From Tillandsia leiboldiana (lineage: Eukaryota > Streptophyta > Magnoliopsida > Poales > Bromeliaceae): DNA of 64,000 bases. Of the stretch, positions 10,409-22,859 are shown piece after piece. Location: assembly GCA_029204045.2 (NCBI GenBank), contig CM055077.1:10988584-11052583 (forward strand), read 5' to 3'. Numbering within the stretch: position 1 is the first letter of the stretch; each line of letters starts with the position of its first letter. The translations under genes and the position numbers were made by a program. The notes beneath the pieces were generated by a model that worked only from the letters and a program-made list of their open reading frames with translations, was not told the origin of the DNA and did not search any database.

Positions 10409-10561
10409 CTAGAAAACAACCAAAACATGGAATTGGCACCAGTAAAAAAACGAATGCGAGAAAATGCATCAACTCTAGAACTATGTAAGTGAAAGAATAA
10501 AAGAAACTACATAAATAATCAAATTTTAGAAGATAAGGCAAGAAAATTGCTGCAGGCATAC

Positions 10562-10600
10562 CTCTTGCATTCCGGCATCTTATCAGTAAATAATGACTCA
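10562..10600 (-). pseudogene. NPSN-type SNARE fragment, exon a
   Basis: The frame reads TDKMPECKR and ends at donor GTATGC (10560-10561); the split Arg codon is completed by the next exon. The 5' border of this exon was not found. Three exons with matching phase make capture of an intron-containing genomic piece more likely than a processed copy. Confidence 0.55.
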
Positions 10601-11459
10601 TTTATTCTACTTTATTCTCGTTAACATATTAGTTTCAATATAATAAAAAACCGTACGTACTCAATTCAAAATATGGATATCATAGACCATGCGAGTTGGG
10701 TTTCAAATTAGATGATTGGAATCCGATTGAGAATTTCAAACTTCTTAACTTCTTTTTTTGTTAGTTGGAACTCAACCAATTATCACTTAAAGCTGTTAGT
10801 ATCATCTTTCTACTTGACAAATTGATCCAAAAGCTATGTTATTAATGAGAGTAAGTTGTAATTGATGTTTGACTACTGCTCTAGTATCATACCAAACAGT
10901 GCTAAGTTGCTTAGAGTGGCTAACTATAGACTCTAGAGTTGCTATATTATTTACTCAACATTAAACAGGTAGACTGTTAAACGGCCAAGTATTTGCCTAG
11001 AGAGCCTCCAACTGGTTGCCTGGAAATGAGGCCATCCAAAGTTGCTTTCTTTTATATTATCATCATTACCGTGAAAAAACCTTTGCATTCAATGGATCTC
11101 AATCGATTTAATGATAATCTCAAAGCACTTGCTTAGAGAGTAGGTCATCCAAAGTTTTTTCTATTTTTTTTTTTGTATTTTTATTATTATCCCAAAAGGA
11201 ACCCAAAGAACATGATTGAAATGGGAGAACTTAAATTCTATAAATATGGATTAAAAAGAATGGTAAAACTTACATAGAAAGAAACCATACAGAATTCCAG
11301 AAAAAGAACTATAAATGACAAACAAAAGTTCTAACTTTTCTCTAATTTTATTGAAATAATTATACTTGAATTGAATACTAAACATTGGGTAAAAGAATAT
11401 GTGTTGAATTAATAAACTATACACTTTTAAAGTCCAATTTAGGAACTAACAAATGTAGG

Positions 11460-11461
<2 letters not shown>

Positions 11462-11526
<65 letters not shown>
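11462..11526. repeat. (TA)n microsatellite
   Basis: About 65 bp of alternating TA. Confidence 0.98.
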
Positions 11527-11529
<3 letters not shown>

Positions 11530-11581
11530 AAGTTGTTGCCCCACTAATATGGATATGGAGTAACTAAGAGGAAAAGCTTAC

Positions 11582-11644
11582 AGTTTTAGCTCGTTTAAAG
11601 TGTGGTTCCACCCATTTCCTTGACTGGGCTGACTTCTCAGCAAC
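11582..11644 (-). pseudogene. Coiled-coil protein fragment, exon c
   Basis: 63 nt, acceptor CAG at 11645-11647, donor GTAAGC at 11580-11581, encoding VAEKSAQSRKWVEPHFKRAKT. It continues in phase from the exon at 11783-11845. Confidence 0.5.
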
Positions 11645-11782
11645 CTGACATAGGTTAGAGATCCAACTTTTTGCTCAATAAAGGTACCACAAAGGTAAGA
11701 TGTTTAAACTATCTATTCAAATTACAACCTTTTCATTATATATAATGGTAAATTATGTTATCTAAGTTTGCACAAGATGCAC

Positions 11783-11845
11783 CTTTTGCAGGCAAAAATC
11801 AAAAGCAGGTTTTCCATGTTTATTCCATCTAGTTGATGCAAGATC
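11783..11845 (-). pseudogene. Coiled-coil protein fragment, exon b
   Basis: 63 nt between acceptor TTGCAG and donor GTGCAT, encoding DLASTRWNKHGKPAFDFCLQK. With its neighbours it resembles a plant coiled-coil family annotated as DNA repair ATPase-related (At2g24420-like). That assignment comes from remembered motif order and should be tested. Confidence 0.45.
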
Positions 11846-11925
11846 CTGCAACAGTTAGGAATTTATAAATAGATGAGAGCAAGCACATGTTTAAGTTCTT
11901 TTAATGAAAAGAGTTTCCATTGTAC

Positions 11926-11979
11926 CTTGAAATGCACTACATGCATGACCACCCAATGTGGTAGCCATGCCCTATAAAG
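11926..11979 (-). pseudogene. Coiled-coil protein fragment, exon a
   Basis: 54 nt between acceptor TATCAG and donor GTACAA, encoding LYRAWLPHWVVMHVVHFK. All three exons have lengths divisible by three and keep one open frame, so this piece is not visibly broken, only incomplete. Confidence 0.45.
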
Positions 11980-12574
11980 CTGATAAAGAACCATGAAAGT
12001 CTTCCTGACTAAGTAAACTAAGCGCGAGTTAACAAAAAAAGTTTAAACCAAATAAAACAACAAAAGAACAATGATGAAGACAAAATCAATAGAAATCTCG
12101 ATTAGAGGATAAGCAAACACAACATTTGAGAGAAGAAAAGGTGTCATCAATAGAACAAACCTTTTTTTTCATTCATTACCAAGTTGTCTCATTTTTTTGT
12201 CGATGTTCGGAATCATGTATAAATAAGTTTGAGCTGCTGAAGTTGGAAAGATATAACATAATGTGAGAAATAAGATGGAAATGCATAAACATGAGCAGAA
12301 ATTAGAAATTGAGGCTTATCTTGTTCTCCTTGTTGATTTGAATAGATAAGAAATAGGATTGAGGTGTATAAAAACTAAAGCTATGAAGAAGAATAGAGGA
12401 ATAGAGATTTTTTGAACCTTATCATGATGCATTAACATTTGATGAACTCTCTATGCAACAAAGCCTTGTATTCTCAGATAGTCTCAAAGTACATATCTAT
12501 ACCCCTATTCATCACTTTGCCTTCTCTTAACTAATTAATTTGTTTTCAATAACTATATATGATTCATTTTATAG

Positions 12575-12595
12575 GGTTTGGGAGGGGGAGGGGGA

Positions 12596-12630
<35 letters not shown>

Positions 12631-12642
12631 GGGTGGGTGGTG
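12575..12642. repeat. Poly-G tract (33 consecutive G)
   Basis: G-rich sequence with an uninterrupted G run at about 12597-12629, then GGGTGGGTGGGTGG. On the + strand it has strong G-quadruplex potential. Run length in an assembly may be unreliable. Confidence 0.95.
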
Positions 12643-12644
12643 AA

Positions 12645-13525
12645 TACATTCCTGTGCATGCCTATTGATCTTTTGTTACGTATTGCTATTACTGCTTAAC
12701 TCCATGAAAATGGTAGTTTTGTTCTATTTAGTTTAAACATTCTTGTAGGCAAGTGGGCACACTTTTGTTCAAGATTTAAGAAGGATTTGAAGCACCAATT
12801 GTTGAGTTCTTAAATAGGTATGCGTCATTCAAATTAATATCAATTTAATATTTAGGGACATCACAATATTTACCAACTTTGAATCCAAAAATGTTTGTGC
12901 AGAACAAAATTGTATAAACTTTTTCTAAACAAATGATGGTTGAGAATTATTATCACACAAGGAAGTAAAATGAGTAATTTTATATGTAGCAACTCATTGG
13001 GATGATAAAGGGGAAAAAATTATAGTTCGTAAGCTACGAAGTACTGCACAGAATGAAAGAAATAAATCAAGTAAATAATTTTACTGCTTGGGAATTGGTC
13101 TGTATAATTTCACAAATATTATTGAAGAGTGAAGTTCATCATAATCATATTTTATTTTCTTTACTTATTTATCCGTAACCACTATTTAAAATTTTAAATT
13201 TATTCTTGAATTATCTGAACATTCATTTAAAAATCAATTTTATTAGAAAATTCTAAGAGATATGAGAATATATATTTTTTTTTTTTACATACTTTTAAAT
13301 ATTTTAATATATTATTAGTTGCTATTACTACATATTGTGTTCAGTTAATCGCTATTTCGGTACACCCTCTTTACCTTCAAACGGTAAATATCGTAGTATT
13401 ATTTTGTCATTTTGCTATATAGACGTCATTTTCCTAGTCTCTTCAAATTTTATATTATTATTGTTAACTCATAAATTATAAAAAAATGTACAATACCAAT
13501 CGCTGCCGAATATAATCAAATTCAG
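12645..13525. other. AT-rich stretch without recognisable genes
   Basis: No supported exon, RNA gene or repeat structure was seen. Confidence 0.45.
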
Positions 13526-13785
13526 GGATCCTACGGGTTGAAATCGATTACTTACAGGGAGTGCCTCAGCATTTAAAAAAATCCTAAACTTCCCAGCAAA
13601 TCAGAGAATAAGGACACAAGTGCTGACATCTAAGGAAAATCACTCCAAGGTGTCCGGATCCTATGGGTCGAAATCGATTACTTACAGGGAGTGCCTCAGC
13701 ATTTAAAAAAATCCTAAACTTCCCAGCAAATCAGAGAATAAGGACACAAGTGCTGACATCTAAGGAAAATCACTCCAAGGTGTCC
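13526..13785. repeat. 130-bp perfect-register tandem duplication
   Basis: Units at 13526-13655 and 13656-13785 begin GGATCCTA(C/T)GGGT and end CACTCCAAGGTGTCC. They differ at only about two positions, so the duplication is recent. Confidence 0.95.
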
Positions 13786-14285
13786 AAATGGTCAATCTTC
13801 GATAGACTGTGACAGCCCAACTGCCTTAAATCTGGAAAAAATGAGTCCAAGTGATAGAAGCATTGTATGAAGAACATACAAATTTAAGGCACCAACCTGA
13901 GTTTGAAAAGTAAAGTAATATTTTTCCTGCAGCAATCATAGATCATCCACTTGAAGTTGAAAATTAAATCAGTGACTAATGCTTTAGCTACCCAACTATT
14001 ATTTTGTTTTCTTCTATCTCAAATTCTATCGAATTGAATGCGTCGGTGAATGGCGGATCTTTTTTATCTACCCATCTAGATGTTCAGAACAAAATGAAAA
14101 TAATTTAGCGGTAACCGTATTTTTTAATTTTAGTTTTTTTCTTTGCTGACCAATAATAACTGGAACAGAGCATGCAATCACATAGATTCAAGAGTTTTAC
14201 AGAAACAGACCCTGGGCGTAGGAAATTTCAATGAGTAAAGTAGAAGGAGAAGGAACAGAATCGCAGAGAGAGGAGGAATCCATAC

Positions 14286-14457
14286 TTGGCATAGAAGGCG
14301 GCGAGGGCGGCGAGGTAGAAGCAGTGGACCCAGCGGGGAGAGGTGCCGTGGAAGGCCACCTTCCACAGCTGGACATGCTTCACCATGAACTTGTACGACC
14401 TCTCCATGTCGTTCAGCGGCACCCCGCGTGATCCTTGCACAGATCCTTCACAAACAC
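14286..14457 (-). pseudogene. MGDG synthase fragment, exon 2
   Basis: MGDG synthase makes the galactolipid monogalactosyldiacylglycerol in the plastid envelope. After acceptor TTTGTAG the frame starts VFVKDLCKDHAG. A one-base loss at about 14420 shifts it, and the next frame continues PLNDMERSYKFMVKHVQLWK and AFHGTSPRWVHCFYLA up to FYAK at donor GTATGG (14284-14285). No further exons follow, so the catalytic C-terminal half is absent. It looks like a captured 5' piece of a type-B-like gene. Confidence 0.75.
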
Positions 14458-14649
14458 CTACAAATTCCACCCAAAATATATATATATATGTAGATTAAAA
14501 GATCAAATGGACGAATCAATCCCACATTTCTTTTCAACATCATCCCCTTGCAATTCGAAAAAGCAATTAGTAGATCTAAACCACAAATTTTCAGATCAGG
14601 AAAAAAAGGGGGAAAAAAAAATTAAGGCGGTGATCCTGGAAGTCCCGAC

Positions 14650-14900
14650 CTTATATTCGTCGTCATATTCGATGCGGAAGGCGTCGCGGATGGCCTCGGC
14701 GGAGGCGCGGTGGCCGCCGCCGGTGTCGCTCATGAGGATGAGGACGTTCTTGGTGCGCTCGGCCCCGATCTGGGCGAGCTCGACCGTGCCCTCTTCCTCC
14801 TCCCAGAACCCGGGCTCGTCGTCGTCCCCAACCCCTCCGATCCCTCCGACCCCGGCCCCGGCCTCGCCTCCGTACGATATGCTCCGCCGATACTTCTGGT
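14650..14900 (-). pseudogene. MGDG synthase fragment, exon 1
   Basis: The minus-strand frame reads ELAQIGAERTKNVLILMSDT followed by GGGHRASAEAIRDAF and EYDDEYK, then donor GTCGGG at 14648-14649. This is the N-terminal nucleotide-binding-type motif of MGDG synthases, with an acidic Gly/Asp/Glu-rich lead. Upstream the frame runs into a CT/AG microsatellite (14905-14938), and no convincing start codon was found. The next exon lies at 14286-14457. Confidence 0.75.
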
Positions 14901-14903
14901 TCT

Positions 14904-14938
<35 letters not shown>

Positions 14939-15172
14939 GAACCACATGAATTGGAAATAGAAATAGAGAATCCATTGCCCATGTGCCTGCACATGGCCCA
15001 TGTGCCTGCACATGAAGGGAGACTCGGGCCAAAGATGAGAAGAGAGGAAAGAGGAGAGAGGAGAAGACAAATCCATACGGGCACAGCTAATGCAGAGAGC
15101 ACAACGCGGAGAGGACGCCACCTCAGCACAAAACGCTGGGAAACGATCCGTACAAACTGAAAATTTATATTC

Positions 15173-15173
<1 letters not shown>

Positions 15174-15203
<30 letters not shown>
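15174..15203. repeat. (TA)n microsatellite
   Basis: About 30 bp of alternating TA. Confidence 0.95.
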
Positions 15204-15244
15204 GCTACAAATCAGTACAGAAACGACTGAGATCAAATATGTAA

Positions 15245-15415
15245 GGGGGATGCTACTTGTACACTCCGTAAGGGGTGTAAATTCTACACCCCATTCCATT
15301 CTGGGTGGGGCTTTTTTTACTGGTCACATCATGTGACCAGTAGAATTCACCCCACTTCAGAATGGGGTGGGGTGTAAGATGTACACCCTCACGGGGTGTA
15401 CATTTAGATTTACCC
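15245..15415. mobile_element. MITE copy 1 (GGGGTGTAC family, Mutator-like)
   Basis: 171-bp foldback element with perfect 9-bp duplications AATATGTAA (15236-15244 and 15416-15424). The ends pair as inverted repeats, and the interior folds as TGTACACCCC..GGGGTGTACA arms around a CACATCATGTG centre. No coding capacity. Confidence 0.9.
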
Positions 15416-15424
15416 AATATGTAA

Positions 15425-17515
15425 TGGAATGAACTGCTGGAAGAATTTCTGCAGTTATGCAGGGCTGATAATAATTTTTTACAAAATATTAAGTTTGTTC
15501 TATTTTTTACATAAATGTGGGCAGTTTCTGTCTACATCATTTTGTATTAATATTGAAAAAAATATTTAGTTATTCAAATTTTAAAATTAAAATTTAATTG
15601 AACATATGTGATATATGCCATCTAACAAATTTATACTTAATATATATAGTTGAAAGTATATAATGTGCCAGTACCAAATGATCCCAAAAATTAGTGATAT
15701 AAAAAAAATATTCAAAATTTGTTACAACGGTGGGCTTCCAACAAATATCGTTTTATATACTTATTATGATATATATAGAGATTTTCACAAAAAAATAAAA
15801 TAGAAAAGAAAAGAGAGAAAGAAAAATAATGAAAGAATCTAATATGTTTGGATGAAAACAAACTAAACTTGTCTTTATTGAAAAAATCAACTCAACACAA
15901 CTTCATACGTCTTTCTTGAACTTCCACTAATTAATTAAGACGACTCCCGCTTCGTTAACTATAATAGCCCGACCTCTCTATTTATAATTTATTACATAAA
16001 ATCCTACTCTAATTTGATATTCTATCTAATTAGATTTATATTTATCACAATTTAAACAACCAAATATATTAATTAGATAATCTAATTCTAACTAATTAGC
16101 ATTATCTTTTTCTAAATTGTTTTCGGTGATGGAGCTTCCGAATTGACGATCCTTAATATAGAGCATTTGAAACCGCTAAAAAATACATTTTTATTTTTAT
16201 TGAAATTATAATAAAATCTACAAAGTGAGCATAAAATGAACGGTCGAAATTAAACGCCTCCTAAACATAGAGAATCGAATTTTTCAATTTAAGATCAGAG
16301 CTATTAATCTTGGTCCAGATAATGAATAAAATTTTTTATCAAAAATTCAATCAATTTTTATTCTTTTACACCGTTAAACTAGTCAGTATCATAAACCGAC
16401 CGTTAAAAATGGTCAATTTTGAGATCACTCGATCGTAAGTTAAATAATACCGAAAAATTATGAAATTTGATTTTTAGAACTTTCAAATGCTTTAAATTAT
16501 ATTTATCCACAAGGATCGTTGGTTCGGAAGCTCTATCATTACTATGACTTCTGAGTACGAAGATAATCGTACTCATAAGAGTATAGTAGCTAGACTCTAT
16601 ATAGCTAGGCTTATGTACTTTTAGAAGCACGGAGGTCTCTGTGCTCGCAAGTTGTTTTCAATGTTGAAATTTCTAAATGGACGATCGGCTTCGTTAAACT
16701 TGATCCAAAATATTTAATAGATTTAGAAAATAAAATTCACTACTCTCTACTGTATAACATAATATAATTTGAAAAATATTGATGTTCTTACCGAAAGGTT
16801 TAAATTGTGAAATTTTACTAAGCCACGTAACAGAATGTAATTAGTGTTGGAAAATATTTTGATCAAATTTTCTATAATATTTTAAAAATCTTACTAACTA
16901 GATATTGGGGTGTTTGGCCTAAATTCTCAAAAATATTTTTAGGACGAAAAGTAATTTGTTCTTCGGTAGAGTTTTTGGTAACCTGCATTTTAAAATCTGA
17001 TTCTGATTCTTAGAATTAGTTTTCTAATTGTAGTGGTCCAAAATTAGAAGCAATCAAAACCTACTTCTTAAAATTTAATTTTGATTTTGAACTCAAATTT
17101 AAAATTTAAATTCAAATTTTAGATTGAAATATTTAATTTAAAATTCAGATGTTAAAGTTTAAATTTCAAAATTTAAATTTTAAATTTCAGTTACATATTT
17201 TTAATTTCAAAATTTTAAATGTAGATATAAAATTTTAAAACTCAAACTTCAAAATTTCAAAATTTAAAATTTGAAGTTTAAAATAAAATTTAAATTTTGC
17301 AATTTAAAATATATAATTTAACTTTAAATTTTAAATTTATATTTAAATTTTTTGAAATTTTTAATTTTTAAAAATTTAAAATTTTAAAATTTAAATTTAG
17401 CAAAAAAATATATATTATTTGTAAATTGCAAAATAAACAGCTTTATAAAAAAGATAAGTAACATTTTCCACCTGACTACAGTTTTCGTAGAGTCTGAAAA
17501 TACTCGTCTTTATGC
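15425..17515. other. AT-rich non-coding stretch
   Basis: No gene seen. The part 17010-17410 is built of short AAATTTAAAATTT-type permutations. 16130-16640 contains prose-like single-copy AT-rich DNA without open frames supported by any motif. Confidence 0.5.
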
Positions 17516-17520
17516 TTTAC

Positions 17521-17555
17521 TTGGAAAGAAACCCGTGCGATGCAACGGGAGTTTT
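17521..17555 (-). other. Candidate 3' end of the Rep/helicase Helitron
   Basis: On the minus strand a hairpin (CCCGTTGCATCGCACGGG) is followed by TTTCTTTCCAAG then T. The layout equals that at 7351, with CCAAG where CTRR is expected, so the terminus may have mutated. It is the first such hairpin below the RPA and helicase genes. Confidence 0.4.
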
Positions 17556-18059
17556 TTTTAGAAGATAAAATTTAGAAATTTGTATGTTTTAATGAATCGT
17601 TTATAGTTATTGAAATAATTTGATAAATTTCGAGAACAAAATAAATTTAGTCGCATCTTTTTGTTTTTGTTCGAAAAGCAGCAAAATATCTTATGTACAA
17701 ATTATGCAACTCACCAAATTGCAAGTAAATATAAGTGCACTGAAATAATAAAAAGTTACAGACCACATAAAGTATAAAATAAGTTCTAACATAAAGATAA
17801 CCATCTTAAAAAAATGGTTGTCTAAAGAGGAATCTGGCATTGTAATTTTTCCAACAACTATAAAATTATAGTGGGTTCATTGGTTTAGTAGTGTTGGGAC
17901 AAATAGTATGATCTAAGAATAGAAACCGAAACATAAAAGAAAATAAATAAACAAAGTGTAAAAAAATAGAGTTGGAGACTCAGCAAAGGTATTATCCAAA
18001 GTATATAGCAAAATATCTAGCACAAAATAGATAGAAGTTCATAATCCCAGAGTATAAAA

Positions 18060-19030
18060 CACCACAAAAGGGCAAAGGACAATATACACAACCAATTAAG
18101 TTTAAGTACAGAACCCAATTAAGTTTAAGTAGAGAGCCCAATTAATAACTACACAGAAAACAAACAGGCACATCGCAAAACCCAATTAAAAACTAATTAA
18201 CCACCAGATAGGGAACAATATAGTAATACTTAAGTTTAATTACAGAACCCAATTTAGAACCGAACTCAATTAAGAACCACACAGAAAACAAACAGGCACA
18301 TCACAATACCCAATTAAAAACTAATTAAGAAGAATCCTACAATCTTCTAATAAAGTCAGAACCCAATAAAAAACTACACAGAGAACAAACAGGCACAACC
18401 AGATTTTAGACGTTTAGAGGAAAACATTTACCAATTAAGTTTAAGTACATAATCCAATCAAGAACTACACAGAGAATAAACAGGCACATCACAACTAAAT
18501 ACAAAATCACAATTAAGTGTAAGTACAGAACACAATACAAAACCCCAATTAAATGTAAGTACAGAACCCAATTAAGAACTACACAAAAAACAAACAGGCA
18601 CGTCACAAAACTCAACCAAAAACAGGAAAGCTCAATACATTCTCCAGGATTGCAATACTCCAAATCATCGCCTCCATAAGACCAGCCAGAAAATAATAAA
18701 ACAAATATAATTAAAAAGAGAAAACAATTTTTTAACCCAAACTTATATTATTAAATTCAAATTCAGAATGTAAATTTAAGATATATTTTAATCAGCTACT
18801 GTTGTTCTTCGCAGGCTGCGGGAAAATTCAAGCCGCCATGCGAATTAAGTTACCAATTAAGTTTAAGTACAGAGCCCAATCAAGAACTACACAGAGAACA
18901 AACAGACACATCACAACTAATTAAGAATGACGTAGGAAACAATCAGTCATAAATACAAAAATCCAATTAAGCGTAAGTACAGAACCCAATACAAAACCCC
19001 AATCCCAGAGTATAAAACACCAGAAAAGGT
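18060..19030. repeat. CCCAATTAAGTTTAAGTACAGAA minisatellite block 1
   Basis: Many irregular copies of CCAATTAAGTTTAAGTACAG and of ACACAGAGAACAAACAGGCA alternate. The same block recurs at 27715-28065 and 33890-34500, so the family flanks the Helitron genes on both sides. Confidence 0.9.
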
Positions 19031-21854
19031 CAAAGGACAATATACACAACATATAATAAGAAAAATAATCGAGAAACATTCAGCAAAAACAAAGACCCTA
19101 CCAAAAACAGATCAAAAGTGTAAATTTAAAAGTAGAAAACTTAACAGCACAAAGCAGTTGTTATCAATGATGGTATAGCAGGCACTTTCCTTTTCAATAA
19201 ATTTATAAAAAAAATTTGGAACACTCATAAAGATTCATAGATAATAGCATCGATGATAGATAATGGACAAATAGAACAGAACTTATAAAGACTCGCACAT
19301 ATTACGCGGCTTATCAAATCTTGACTTTAAAAGTAGCATCCAGAGGGGAATAGGAAACTGTATTCTTTTCAAAACAAATGGACACTTTGTTTCTAATTGA
19401 GTAACGATCAACTATGTTTCATTACAAAGAGTCGAATGTTGCCTTAAATTGCGAAGAAGCATTATAGGGACATCTACTTAATGAATTTTGAAAAATTATT
19501 GATGTAAATGAAAGAAAAGCACAAAACATAAGCAAATAGTAAGCTAGTAGATTTCTAATAGTAAATACCAGAGTTCAACTATAGGCAAAAAAAAGTTGTT
19601 ATGGTTTGCAAATAAAAAATAACATATAACACAAATATATACAATCATTATAAAGTTTGTGGCTCAAAAGTAAAGTTATAATAGCTGTATAATAACAAAG
19701 TTTATGATTCTTCGTCGTCAGATGTGCTGTCCTCGATTAAACTACAAATAAAAAAAAATGTATGATATGTTTTTTTTTTAACTCAATATGGAGATAAAAA
19801 AGGAAAAAGATATTTCATTACCTAGAAGGTCTTTTTTCTTTTCGATCTTGCTCCTTCTTCGAAGTTGACTGGGAACTTCTGTAGAATCATTCATAAAATA
19901 TAAAACACAATTATAAAAAATGTATCAGCTGTTAGTAGTTATGTATCGATAAAAAGAATCAAGAACGGTCGTAAATAGCTAGTAATTTTGCTTACACTGA
20001 TTGTATCATTAGCTCTTCGGCTATTTCTTCTATTTCAACATTTTGAGATTTATGAGCAACTGGGTTCTCATCAGTTACTTCTCCGACATTACGACTTCTT
20101 TTTTTGGATGTCTGTTTCTTCTGCAGCTTGGTCGATTGGGAAAATTTTTGTACCTTTAAATGATTGTTCGCTGATGTTTGTTCTTTGAGAATCAACAGAA
20201 ATTTGAAATATATAACTTTGACCAATAATTTTTTTAAAAATAGTAGGCAAAACAAATCTATCTGCATTTGCAGCAACTGCAAGTTGTTGAGCAGAGATAT
20301 GTATAAGATCTTGTGCTAATTTGCCGAATTGATAAAGTTTGTGGAAGCAGTTTCGTCTGCAACAACTGCGTCTAATTTGTACCTATTAAAAAAAATGTAA
20401 ATTAGCATCTAATCTGTAGTGTTTTATTAGGTTAATAATCGAACATATATACCAAACTCATACCAGGGGACAGGGCTTGGATCGGGTTGGCCACATCGTC
20501 CACACAAAGAAATGTCGGCATAATCCTTCATTGCTGACTTGCACTTGGAACATGCTTTGTACCACCATCCATAAGTTGTATCAACGGTTACTAATTTCGC
20601 TTTGCAAATATATTTGGTTTCCTAATATTTTAAGAAAGAAAAGAATTACTTAGAGAATTATCGAATGGGAAAAATAGAATGTTGTGGAACGTAGTAATGC
20701 AAAATGTACCTGCAAGGAAGATGCATCTAAAGCAAGCAAATCAGCAACACTTATACGATTTTTGGCCATTGATTCATGCAGACTAAGAACAGGGTTGCTT
20801 GAAAATTCTATATGTTTAATCGGTTCGATTGGTAATTATTTGCTGCGATAGAAAAAAAATTGCAGTAAGATTTTGGAAGAATTTTTGGTAAAAAATATAA
20901 AAAATTTGGTACTTACGCATGAAGCGCATTACGGAATTCTGTTACTTTCGGTTTTTCTAAATTTATATAGATTCTTGATGCCGAACATGTAGATAGGTAG
21001 ATTTCATCTATATTGTGCAAAAATAATTTGTTTGTGTTATAGTTTGCAGAAATTCTAATACACAACCAGCTCGAAAAAAACAAAAGAAACAACCAAAAAA
21101 GTTCACCTCTGTAGGTTCGAATCGTCATGCTTGCAAAAACAACAACAACTAGATCAGTATTTTCTTTATACATTTGCAGTTGATTTTCAAAATCGACTGC
21201 AAAATTATCCCATAGTGTAATCGATAAAGTATTGTTTCTGAAAAGAAGAGAAAACACATGCATATATAATTTAGATATTAAAATAAGTTTTTTGATTGAA
21301 ATTTGATTAGAATGTTTTCATAACTTACTCTAGATTCTGCAGCTGTAATTTTTTTATCGGAGTTTGTTGCTGCGCTACATATGTATGAGATATAGTAGCA
21401 GCAGATACAACATTTCCAATAACATCTGCAAAAATAAAGAACATGCAAAATTTATTCAGCTAAGTTTTTTAACGAAGCTTAATAGAATTTACAACATAAA
21501 AATTAAATACAGGGAAAAAAGTATATACACAATACCTATAAGATAGGGAATTGATTGTTTTTTTGTCATAATATACTCATATTCCACGAAAGAAAAACTA
21601 TATAACAGGAATTCATCGATATCATCTGTAATCTTCACAATACGGGTCCATTTACTAAGTTGAATCACGTGCTTTTGACAAACAACAACGTAATTGTTCT
21701 TTGTCGGACTGAGATTAAAATTTTCGATACTGTATACAAATCCTTCAGCAATTAGAGTTTTGAAGTAGTTCGCATCATGTTTGCGAATTGATGCTTGCAT
21801 GGTATATCCCTGTAGAAACACAACATCTTTTGTAAATGGAAAACAGCAACATTT

Positions 21855-21882
<28 letters not shown>

Positions 21883-21885
<3 letters not shown>

Positions 21886-22790
21886 TACGACAAAAGCGGA
21901 AAAGATCTAGTTCGTTGGGCACGAAAATACCAAAAGAGAATCGAGAAAGAGAGAAGAAAAATAAAGCACACAATATTTACGTGGTTCGGCCACTGGCCTA
22001 CGTCCACGGGCGAAGACGGAGCGGAGACTTCCATTATAATCAAAGTGGTGTACAAAATATGCCTCTCTCACAAAACCCTAATCCCAAAATGCACCCATAC
22101 TCCTTCTCATCCGCCGCACCAAATTAATGGAATAATGGTATATTTATAATAGTGATTAAATCCTAATACAATTAGGAATACGAATCCACTAAGATTAGGA
22201 ATAATCTTAATAAGATTAGGCATAATCCAAGCTTATCTTAATTGGATAAGCAAAACAGAATAGGGTTAAAAAACCTTCCGGTTCTAGAATTCGAGACATA
22301 TCTAACAATCTCCACCTTGGCTTGAATTCTTTGTCTTCTCCACCAAAACCCTAAAAGCTCCTGAAAGTGCTGATGCACATGCAAACCAAATATACAGAAT
22401 TCTTGAATTTGGTCGCCTGACTTAATGAGCAAAATCGTGGGGTTCTCTGAAGTGTCAATCTTCTCATTCTCCAGTTACGCCTTTTGCAACCTCTGCTGCA
22501 TCAGAACGACAACTTGCCGTAGAGCGAAACTGCTGGAGCGATCAAACTTCTCGATCTCAAATTTCGTCGACGTCTTGAACACCCAAACAAACAGTCCGGC
22601 TCTGATACCAGTTTGTTACGACAAAAGCGAAAAAGATCTAGTTCGTTGGGCACGAAAATACCAAAAGAGAATCGAGAAAGAGAGAAGAAAAATAAAGCAC
22701 ACAATATTTACGTGGTTCGGCCACTGCCCTACGTCCACGGGCGAAGACGGAGCGGAGACTTCCATTATAATCAAAGTGGTGTACAAAATA
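21883..22790 (-). mobile_element. Short LTR element, minus copy
   Basis: On the minus strand: partial 5' LTR (22614-22790), a primer-binding site TGGTATCAGAGCC complementary to initiator Met tRNA (near 22600), a short gag-like piece (KFEIEKFD..SSSFALRQ, typical of Ty1/Copia), a purine tract GGTGGAGATTG, then a 425-bp LTR (21883-22307, starting TGTTAGATATG and ending GTCGTAACA). It has no polymerase, so it is a non-autonomous Copia derivative lying in an intron of the RPA-like gene. Confidence 0.75.
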
Positions 22791-22859
22791 ATCAAGGTGG
22801 AGTTTTGTGACAACCTCAACACAGCGGCTAAAGACTACAAATCAAACCAAGGTGGAGAT

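Larger units (their letters stand above)
7351..15160 (-). mobile_element. Putative gene-capturing Helitron (3' end resolved, 5' end not)
   Basis: Read on the minus strand, the sequence ends with a GC-rich hairpin (CCCGCGGCGCAGC..GCGGG) eleven bases before CTAG followed by T, which fits Helitron 3' ends (hairpin plus CTRR, inserted next to T). Above it lie fragments of at least five unrelated genes, all in minus orientation and with introns retained. This is the known pattern of Helitron gene capture. No helicase lies in this interval, so the element would be non-autonomous. The 5' TC terminus was not identified and the right limit given is only the last recognised fragment. An alternative is a decayed chromosomal region that happens to hold several same-strand gene relics. 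Confidence 0.5.

Noticed and set aside
14596..15129. A complete protein gene from the longest minus-strand frame
   Set aside because: Only the part 14650-14900 resembles MGDG synthase; the rest reads through a CT repeat and unrelated leader sequence.
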